Source: an uncultured Rhodopirellula sp. (GTDB lineage: Bacteria > Planctomycetota > Planctomycetia > Pirellulales > Pirellulaceae). Taken from it: a stretch of 5,241 nucleotides of DNA. The translations under genes were made by a program, and so were the position numbers. Shown here piece by piece: positions 1 through 3,910 of this stretch. The stretch's first letter is position 1; each line of letters starts with the position of its first letter. Where the stretch lies: positions 1 through 5,241 of the forward strand of contig CAJXTM010000359.1 of assembly GCA_913061385.1 (NCBI GenBank), read 5' to 3'. The notes beneath the pieces are model-generated. The model did no database searches, was not told the DNA's origin, and saw only the letters and a program-made list of their open reading frames with translations.

Positions 1-48
1 CGAGATCAGCCTCGGTCTCGTGGGCTCGGAGATGTGTATAAGAGACAG
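1..48 (+). other. Nextera P7/i7/Read 2 adapter (synthetic)
   Basis: This stretch is not biological. Bases 1-6 (CGAGAT) match the end of the Illumina P7 primer. Bases 7-14 (CAGCCTCG) sit where the i7 index belongs and match, from memory, the Nextera N710 index oligo. Bases 15-48 match the Nextera Read 2 transposase adapter, ending in the 19-bp mosaic end AGATGTGTATAAGAGACAG at 30-48. Genomic sequence begins at 49. An ATG within the adapter (20-22) opens a false reading frame that starts MGSEMCIRDR and runs to 205, antisense to the real genes. Confidence 0.98.
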
Positions 49-130
49 ATGTCTTACTCTCTGCTGCATTTACCGCACTTGCAATCTGTTTGCGCTGATC
101 TTCATTGAACAGGCTGGTTGCTTTTTGCAT
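49..130 (-). CDS. TPM-domain protein, second gene of the operon (3' end missing)
   Basis: Only the first 27 codons remain. The frame starts with ATG at 130-128 and reads MQKATSLFNEDQRKQI, then ASAVNAAESKT, before meeting the adapter at 48. The pattern of Phe, acidic residues, an Ile-Ala helix and Glu-x-Lys-Thr resembles the start of a TPM (YgcG/Psb32-type) domain, which usually continues into a T-x-x-E-I-V strand; that part is lost. There is no signal peptide before the domain, unlike the upstream gene. The start is well supported: GGGGAG at 139-144 lies 8 bases upstream and overlaps the stop codon of the preceding gene. The 13-base gap and likely translational coupling imply one operon. TPM-TPM gene pairs, often with lemA, are common in bacteria. 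The family assignment is inferred from a short fragment. Confidence 0.72.
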
Positions 131-143
131 TGTTCTCACTCCC

Positions 144-947
144 CTACCATGAACCGGTTGCGCCGCCACCGCCGGATGAGCCCCCACCGAAGGATCCTCC
201 GCTAAAACCACCACCACCACTGTCACCGCTACTTTCACCCAAGGTTCGTAGCACCAAAAACAGGACGGTAAAGAGCATGCCCCACGCCAACCAAGCCCAC
301 CCGCTTGAACCCTTCCTGATTAATGAGACCGCCGTGAAAATCGCGAGGCCCAATAACGCGATCATCGTTGGATAGTACCAACTGGGTTTCGGTGCGCTTG
401 GTATTTTCAGTTGACGCCCCATTTTATCAAGGGCGTTCACACCTGCCACGATGCCTTCTGAGAATTGCCCCTTCTTGAAGTTGAAGATTATCTGTTCGTC
501 CATAATTTGCCGACAGAGTGCATCCTCTCGTCTTCCCCAGCCACCACCAAGTTCAATTCTTGCTTTCCGATCATTCTTCGAGACGAGAAGCAGTATGCCC
601 GTGTTCCATTCTTGTTGATTAATGCTGGCTTGACCGATGCCCCATTGATCAAAGAGCAAGGTGGCGAACGTCTCGATTCGCAATCCATCTCCACCATGCT
701 TGGCCAAGGAATCAATGGTGATCACAATGATTGGAGTAGCTTTCTCTGTGAGCAGTCGGTCGCAAAGCTCTCGAATCTTCTCTTCATCGTCAGGGTCGAT
801 GAGGTTGGCCAAGTCGCGAATGAATTCACGATCACCTGGCCGCTCAAGATCAATGTTCACTGCATAAGCACTGAAAGGTGTTAACAGTCCGAGCATTGCA
901 ACGACTACGAAGCGAAGAAAGCTTCGGCAGTTGGGTCTGTTCATCAT
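144..947 (-). CDS. TPM-domain (YgcG-like) exported membrane protein
   Basis: A 267-residue protein. Residues 1-29 form a signal peptide (MMNRPNCRSFLRF, a hydrophobic stretch, then a likely cut after AYA). Residues about 44-175 fit a TPM domain: a helical start (REFIRDLANLIDPDDEEKI), the TPIIVITIDSL strand, FDQWGIG at 99-105, GILLLVSKNDRKARIELGGG at 117-136, and a C-terminal helix ending EGIVAGVNAL. Two membrane segments follow (about 192-210 and 216-234). The tail, 243-267, is Gly/Ser-rich and ends GATGSW, a hallmark of this family. The TPM domain should lie in the periplasm; members are linked to envelope or membrane-protein quality control, but the biochemical role is uncertain. An upstream ATG at 1004 is open, but AAGGAGG at 959-965, 11 bases before 947, decides for this start. 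No LemA partner is visible upstream. Confidence 0.9.
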   Translation of the reverse strand: MMNRPNCRSFLRFVVVAMLGLLTPFSAYAVNIDLERPGDREFIRDLANLIDPDDEEKIRELCDRLLTEKATPIIVITIDSLAKHGGDGLRIETFATLLFDQWGIGQASINQQEWNTGILLLVSKNDRKARIELGGGWGRREDALCRQIMDEQIIFNFKKGQFSEGIVAGVNALDKMGRQLKIPSAPKPSWYYPTMIALLGLAIFTAVSLIRKGSSGWAWLAWGMLFTVLFLVLRTLGESSGDSGGGGFSGGSFGGGSSGGGGATGSW

Positions 948-958
948 TCGATTCAGAG

Positions 959-965
959 CCTCCTT
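959..965 (-). promoter_or_regulatory. Ribosome binding site of the TPM-domain gene
   Basis: On the minus strand this reads AAGGAGG, a full Shine-Dalgarno match. It lies 11 bases before the ATG at 947-945, with a second ATG directly after at 944-942. It rules out the longer frame beginning at 1004, whose first 19 residues lack signal-peptide character. Confidence 0.85.
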
Positions 966-1062
966 CTTCAGATGTTGCCGCGTGCAGGGCCGGCTTTCCG
1001 TCAATAAGGCCCGTAAATATAACAGACAAGAGAGCGTGCTGCATTAATGTACGCATTGCGAC

Positions 1063-1103
1063 ATTATAAATTGGGAAAAGTAATCGTTTTTGCAAGTTGT
1101 CAA
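1063..1103 (-). promoter_or_regulatory. Candidate promoter of the TPM operon
   Basis: The minus strand has a perfect TATAAT at 1068-1063, about 115 bases before the first gene's start. A perfect TTGACA lies at 1103-1098, but the gap is 29 bases, too long for a standard sigma-70 pair (16-18). The -10 box may act with a poor -35 or an activator, or the two hexamers may be coincidental. An 8-bp palindrome CATTAATG (1042-1049) would sit just past the expected start of transcription. The -10 box is seen; its use is inferred. Confidence 0.35.
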
Positions 1104-1340
1104 CACTGGCATATCATCACCGCCTGACTCAGAGCGTCAGCAGGATTGAGCAAAATAGACTTCGACAAAACGAGAAATTGAGGCGTTACTTGATCGCATG
1201 GAAGCCGACGCGGGGAGCATAAGCACTTGAATAAGGGAATTACCAATAAAAACCACTGCGTCAACTAACTTGAGCATGCCGCAGATCCTTTTCAAAGCAA
1301 TTGGATTCGAGAACGAATCGACGCGGAAAGTCAGTCGCGG
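1104..1340. other. Intergenic stretch upstream of the TPM operon
   Basis: About 237 bases lie between the promoter candidate and the Sel1 gene's terminator. I see no convincing gene. A 70-codon minus-strand frame (1349-1137) begins with TTG inside the terminator and has no ribosome binding site. A 23-codon plus-strand stretch around 1160-1230, reading KREIEALLDRMEADAG, looks protein-like but has stops on both sides; it may be the remnant of a lost gene or chance. Confidence 0.45.
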
Positions 1341-1372
1341 AAAAAACAAAACCCCCGCCGCTCGGGGCTGTA
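1341..1372 (-). terminator. Intrinsic terminator of the Sel1-like gene
   Basis: Directly after the TAA stop (1376-1374) the minus strand reads AGCCCCGAGCGGCGGGG, then GTTTTGTTTTTT. CCCCG (1367-1363) pairs with CGGGG (1357-1353) around a 5-base loop, followed by a T-rich run to 1341. Position, orientation and T-tract are those of a Rho-independent terminator. The stem is short but all GC. A near copy lies at 1881-1904. Confidence 0.8.
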
Positions 1373-1373
1373 C

Positions 1374-1835
1374 TTAGCTTTTGTACTTTCCGCTGCCGTA
1401 CCTTTCAACATATGCTTTGGCAACTGCTTCATGCTCTGCAAATAACGTGGCGTTCCTTGAAAGCATTTCTTTCTTCCTATTGTACGATGCCCCATTGCGT
1501 TGATCATTAGACGCCGCAACGGCAAGCCATGCATATGATTCCTTATGGTCTTGGAATTCTCCGAATGCCAAGAGGTTCTGAAGCTGAAACGCGCTCTCTG
1601 CATGTCCGTGTTCCGCAGCCCTCCGCAGCCATGTTATCGCTTCCTTCTTATCTTTTGCCACTGCGCCCCGATGACCTCCGATATACCATCTCCCTAACGT
1701 AGCCATGGAATCGACGTCACCCTGCTCAGCCTGTTCTACCATCAGTTGTAATTTTGTTTTGGGTTCGGGACGCAACCACAATATGCTTGGCACAAGCAAA
1801 ACAACAATGACAAGTATATTTCTCAATTTACGCAC
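1374..1835 (-). CDS. Membrane-anchored Sel1-like repeat protein
   Basis: A 153-residue protein read from the GTG at 1835-1833. It begins MRKLRNILVIVVLLVPSILW, a basic end plus one hydrophobic segment (about 5-20) serving as a signal anchor or uncleaved signal. Two Sel1-like helical repeats follow: about 36-75 (AEQGDVDSMATLGRWYIGG ... WLRRAAEHG) and about 76-112 (HAESAFQLQNLLAFGE ... YAWLAVAAS). The tail (SRNATLFAEHEAVAKAYVE) matches the last helix common to short Sel1 proteins. Such repeats bind partner proteins, so a scaffold role in the periplasm or at the inner membrane is likely; the partner is unknown. The frame is open to an ATG at 1913, but that extension would translate the upstream terminator hairpin (1881-1904), so GTG is preferred despite a weak ribosome binding site (GGGGCG). 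It appears to be transcribed alone. Confidence 0.82.
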   Translation of the reverse strand: MRKLRNILVIVVLLVPSILWLRPEPKTKLQLMVEQAEQGDVDSMATLGRWYIGGHRGAVAKDKKEAITWLRRAAEHGHAESAFQLQNLLAFGEFQDHKESYAWLAVAASNDQRNGASYNRKKEMLSRNATLFAEHEAVAKAYVERYGSGKYKS

Positions 1836-1880
1836 GTTCGCCCCAGTGGTTAAAGCTTCTTTGACCAACCACGAGTATAA

Positions 1881-1904
1881 ACAAACCCCGCCGCTGGGGC
1901 TGTA
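1881..1904 (-). terminator. Terminator-like hairpin upstream of the Sel1-like gene
   Basis: The minus strand reads ACAGCCCCAGCGGCGGGG then TTTGT. CCCC (1899-1896) pairs with GGGG (1889-1886) around a 6-base loop, followed by TTTGTTTAT. It matches the terminator at 1346-1372 almost base for base, apart from three single-base gaps, in the same orientation. It could end a transcript from the right, although no gene is recognisable there, or act as a leader hairpin 45 bases before the Sel1 start. The stem is weaker than that of the downstream copy. Confidence 0.5.
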
Positions 1905-2053
1905 AAACGTCACCCAGCATCTACGTTACTGGTAATGCACTAGTAACCCCGTGATCTGTGTCAATTCCGTCGAGCTAATACCGCAATCAACGGCATAGCT
2001 TGCATCAGATGGTAGCATCAGAATCTCTGTGACTGTCGTACAAATTCACTAAC

Positions 2054-2108
2054 GGCGTTGGGTAACCTGCAATCGCATTCAGCGATGCACCGTATCCAGT
2101 CCAACGCC
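2054..2108. repeat. Two-tier imperfect inverted repeat (hairpin/cruciform)
   Basis: The outer arms are GGCGTTGG (2054-2061) and CCAACGCC (2101-2108), perfectly complementary. The inner arms are TGCAATCGC (2068-2076) and GCGATGCA (2082-2089), pairing 8 bp with one bulged A and a 5-base loop ATTCA. Unpaired stretches of 6 and 11 bases separate the tiers. No T-run follows on either strand, so it is not an intrinsic terminator. It may be a structured RNA element or a protein binding site. Confidence 0.5.
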
Positions 2109-2208
2109 TTCCCTAAGATACACAAGTGATACGCCCGACTAAATGATTTGTCTTACGTTGTCGCTCGTTCAAAATGCAAAATGAAAATGATATATGGTTC
2201 TCGCAAGC

Positions 2209-2233
2209 GCTAAAGTTTTAGCACTGCGGTGCT
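2209..2233. repeat. Palindrome and adjoining hairpin
   Basis: GCTAAA (2209-2214) and TTTAGC (2217-2222) are inverted around GT, giving a 14-bp near-palindrome like a dimeric regulator's site. It overlaps a second small hairpin, AGCAC-TGCG-GTGCT (2220-2233). No T-tract follows. An AT-rich stretch (2171-2196) lies just left. A regulatory role is inferred only from the symmetry. Confidence 0.35.
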
Positions 2234-2273
2234 CTGTTAATCCACAAACGCTTGTTTTGGCATCGACACCGAA

Positions 2274-2307
2274 CCGAGGGTCGTGAAGAGACGAGGGTCA
2301 TGAACAA
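2274..2307. repeat. 17-bp tandem repeat, two copies
   Basis: The units CCGAGGGTCGTGAAGAG (2274-2290) and ACGAGGGTCATGAACAA (2291-2307) share a 13-base core with one mismatch (CGAGGGTCRTGAA). They lie in the gene-free region. A pair this short could be a binding site read twice, or replication slippage. Confidence 0.5.
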
Positions 2308-2465
2308 GTCAAAAAGTCACGTAGTTCACTGCATTCTGATCATGAGCGAATCCCTCGCTTTCTGTGCATTTCGGCACGACGCCTGAGAAACTCGGATTAC
2401 GCCGAACGATGTGGATTTCAGACTCCTGCGTTCCGGTACAACCGAATGTGCGTAATCACAAGATC

Positions 2466-2792
2466 CTAAGGACCGATGACAACGTGCCCTACCACAAGCC
2501 ACAAAACCAATGATCCAAGTAATCCCGCGATTGGACCAAACACGCCTGTTCCGACCATTCCGTAGACAGCGTTTGTCATAACATCCACCTTTCGGATAAG
2601 TAGCAAACTGGCGATGCCCATCAAGGCCGTCAGACCAGCAGCAACCCAACCGACGACAAGCGTGACCCGCGCGAGTAAACCCAGCAATACTCCTTTACCA
2701 GAGCGAGCATGCGGAGAAACGTGATCTGAGATCAGATAGACACCCACAAGACACATGCATCCGAAGCAGAACATGAGCGAAACCGCGTCCAC
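2466..2792 (-). CDS. Small hydrophobic membrane protein, unknown function
   Basis: I do not recognise this gene. Read from GTG at 2792-2790 it gives 108 residues, with hydrophobic segments at about 5-21, 34-66 (long enough for one or two passes) and 84-106, a short basic loop (IRKVD) and a Gly-rich last segment (VGTGVFGPIAGLLGSLVLW). It therefore likely spans the inner membrane three or four times. The GTG lacks a ribosome binding site: the nearest AGGAG (2816-2820) is 23 bases upstream. The frame stays open to 2882 without another usual start. That suggests it is the 3' part of a longer gene broken at 2881-2883, whose 5' part would be the frame at 2878-3138. The stop is TAG at 2468-2466. No terminator is visible after it. 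Confidence 0.5.
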   Translation of the reverse strand: MDAVSLMFCFGCMCLVGVYLISDHVSPHARSGKGVLLGLLARVTLVVGWVAAGLTALMGIASLLLIRKVDVMTNAVYGMVGTGVFGPIAGLLGSLVLWLVVGHVVIGP

Positions 2793-2877
2793 ATTGATCG
2801 GCCATGAACGCTCATCTCCTGTGGCATGTTCAGCGTAAGATCGCTCACGCCATGTATTTTTGGCAGACGCTTGAAAG

Positions 2878-3138
2878 TCACCCTACCGCAGCGCTGTATG
2901 TTCGGCTGAGCTTTTTTGACCACACGGGATCAACAGTGTCTAGCAATTGTCCGGCGATTGATGCGAAGTCTGCAAAAAACACTACAAAACTAGCAATTGC
3001 AGGATTCCTGCCTTTACACAACTTTTGTCTTGATGCTAACGTCAGAAGTATGCCTGTGTCGAATTTCCATAGGTAGTGACCCCAGTCGATGAAGAGAATT
3101 ATGCGGGCGAGAACTGATAGTAAGACAGCGTTGATCAT
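2878..3138 (-). CDS. Uncertain ORF, possible 5' part of the membrane protein gene
   Basis: An 86-codon frame from ATG at 3138, not recognised as a family. Residues 1-18 (MINAVLLSVLARIILFID) and about 47-65 (AIASFVVFFADFASIAGQL) are hydrophobic, followed by a polar end (DPVWSKKLSRTYSAAVG). It stops at 2878 as GTA GGG TGA. Dropping one G from that GGG would continue it as GDFQASAKNTWRERS into the membrane protein at 2466-2792, giving about 223 residues. Against it: its first 38-50 bases overlap, head to head, the start of the well-supported PIG-L-like gene, and GGGTGG just upstream is a poor ribosome binding site. It could be a chance frame. Confidence 0.3.
   Translation of the reverse strand: MINAVLLSVLARIILFIDWGHYLWKFDTGILLTLASRQKLCKGRNPAIASFVVFFADFASIAGQLLDTVDPVWSKKLSRTYSAAVG
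2940..2999. repeat. Direct repeat CTAGCAATTG, 50 bp apart
   Basis: The ten bases CTAGCAATTG occur at 2940-2949 and again at 2990-2999, exactly 50 bp start to start. Each holds the palindromic core CAATTG. They lie 90-150 bases before the PIG-L-like gene, and a possible -35 (TTGACC, 2916-2921) lies just left of the first. Fifty is not a multiple of three, so a protein repeat cannot explain them. They could be paired regulator sites or chance. Confidence 0.35.
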
Positions 3139-3910
3139 CGCCCACCCAGGTCACGAATTGCGTATTTGGCATTGGGTAGAAATGCAGTGTCCTCGGGTTT
3201 TCGTGGTGACGGATGGTTCAGGCAGGTCAGGCACATCCCGCATAGAAACAACTGGCAAGTTGCTAACGGATAGCGGAGCACAGCCTGGTGGGATGTTTGG
3301 AGAATTTACGGACAAGTTCCTGTACCAGCAAACACAGTCAAAGAACCTTGAATTTTTTGAATATCTGTCGAACCGCATGGCAACGGAACTAATTCAGCAT
3401 GAAATTGAAACAGTGGTTGGAGATGCTGCCGAGGGCATTATTTTGGCCCATGATATTCTCAGGGAGGTCAGGCGAGCTGCCATTCGTATCGCAGAACAAA
3501 AACTCGGTCGCGACATAAAGCACTTCGAATTTCCACTTGATTCTCATCCAGAGCTTGTGCCCCCGAGTGCCTCGGAAGAACGCTTGAAATTTGATCTAAC
3601 TGCAACTGCGTTAGCTCGGAAGCTTGCCGTCGCTCGAAATTACCCCGAGCTTTCTGTGCTGGTAGATGAATCAATAGATTTTTACGGCGAGGAAGCATTT
3701 CAACAGGAGTCGCTGTTTGTGCCGAACGATCATGTGTACTTAGCGAATGAGCGCGGAGTCATTGGTTATGAAACACACGGAAAGCAGATGGTGAAGGAAT
3801 CCCAATACAAAGAAGTCCTGCTTTTTAAAAAACACGTTCAGCCGATTGTTACATTTCTCGATCAACTTCATTCATTCGAGGCAGGCAAATGCGTGAACGG
3901 CGTATCCTGA
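3089..3910 (+). CDS. Atypical PIG-L-like deacetylase family protein
   Basis: A 273-residue cytoplasmic protein without signal or membrane segment. After a short basic start comes strand ALIIAHPGHELRIWHWVE (14-31), which fits the first motif of the PIG-L/LmbE fold. Then follow VFVVTDGSGRSGTSRIETT (37-55), VVGDAAEG (109-116), AHDILRE (120-126) and FPLDSHP (148-154). Classical members carry AHP-D-D-E, in which His and the second Asp bind zinc; here it is AHP-G-H-E, so His22 stands where the Asp ligand would be. His121 or His153 could be the remaining ligand. By family it would remove an acetyl group from an N-acetylated sugar, but activity is uncertain with this motif. Its end overlaps the glycosyltransferase start by 22 bases, so the two are co-translated and probably share a substrate. 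Start choice is open: ATG at 3089 has AGGT 14 bases upstream; ATG at 3101 has GAAGAGA close by. Confidence 0.75.
   Translation: MKRIMRARTDSKTALIIAHPGHELRIWHWVEMQCPRVFVVTDGSGRSGTSRIETTGKLLTDSGAQPGGMFGEFTDKFLYQQTQSKNLEFFEYLSNRMATELIQHEIETVVGDAAEGIILAHDILREVRRAAIRIAEQKLGRDIKHFEFPLDSHPELVPPSASEERLKFDLTATALARKLAVARNYPELSVLVDESIDFYGEEAFQQESLFVPNDHVYLANERGVIGYETHGKQMVKESQYKEVLLFKKHVQPIVTFLDQLHSFEAGKCVNGVS
3878..3885 (+). promoter_or_regulatory. Ribosome binding site of the glycosyltransferase gene
   Basis: GAGGCAGG lies within the last codons of the PIG-L-like gene, with GAGG ending 7 bases before the ATG at 3889. It supports that start and a coupled translation of the two overlapping genes. Confidence 0.7.

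Larger units (their letters stand above)
1905..2465. other. Gene-free region with small repeats
   Basis: About 560 bases without a supportable gene in any frame. It holds a two-tier hairpin (2054-2108), an octamer GCATCAGA repeated at 2002-2009 and 2015-2022, an AT-rich run with AAAATG three times (2171-2189), a palindrome plus hairpin (2209-2233) and a 17-bp tandem repeat (2274-2307). This could be regulatory sequence, a non-coding RNA locus, or decayed DNA between the Sel1 gene and the membrane protein gene. I see no tRNA, integrase or insertion sequence ends. Confidence 0.6.

Noticed and set aside
118..375. Plus-strand frame of 85 codons rich in Pro.
   Set aside because: It is the antisense shadow of the Gly-rich tail and membrane segments of the TPM protein.
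1137..1349. Minus-strand frame of 70 codons with a hydrophobic middle.
   Set aside because: It starts with TTG inside the Sel1 gene's terminator, lacks a ribosome binding site and resembles no family I know.
2054..2108. Integron attC site: the boxes GTTGGGT (2057-2063) and GTCCAAC (2099-2105) fit the GTTRRRY and RYYYAAC patterns.
   Set aside because: The order is reversed: GTT comes first and AAC second on the plus strand, and the minus strand reads the same way. No matching partner box lies outside either, and there is no integrase or cassette array.
2345..2363. Hairpin AGCGA-ATCCC-TCGCT followed by TTCT, as a plus-strand terminator.
   Set aside because: The stem is only 5 bp, the T-run is broken and there is no plus-strand gene upstream to end.
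2300..2386. 28-codon plus-strand frame starting MNKSKSHVVHC after GAGGG.
   Set aside because: The GAGGG is only 2 bases from the ATG, part of the tandem repeat, and the peptide has no recognisable feature.
2804..3076. Plus-strand frame of 90 codons upstream of the PIG-L-like gene.
   Set aside because: No ribosome binding site, odd composition and no family likeness; it lies opposite the membrane-like frames.
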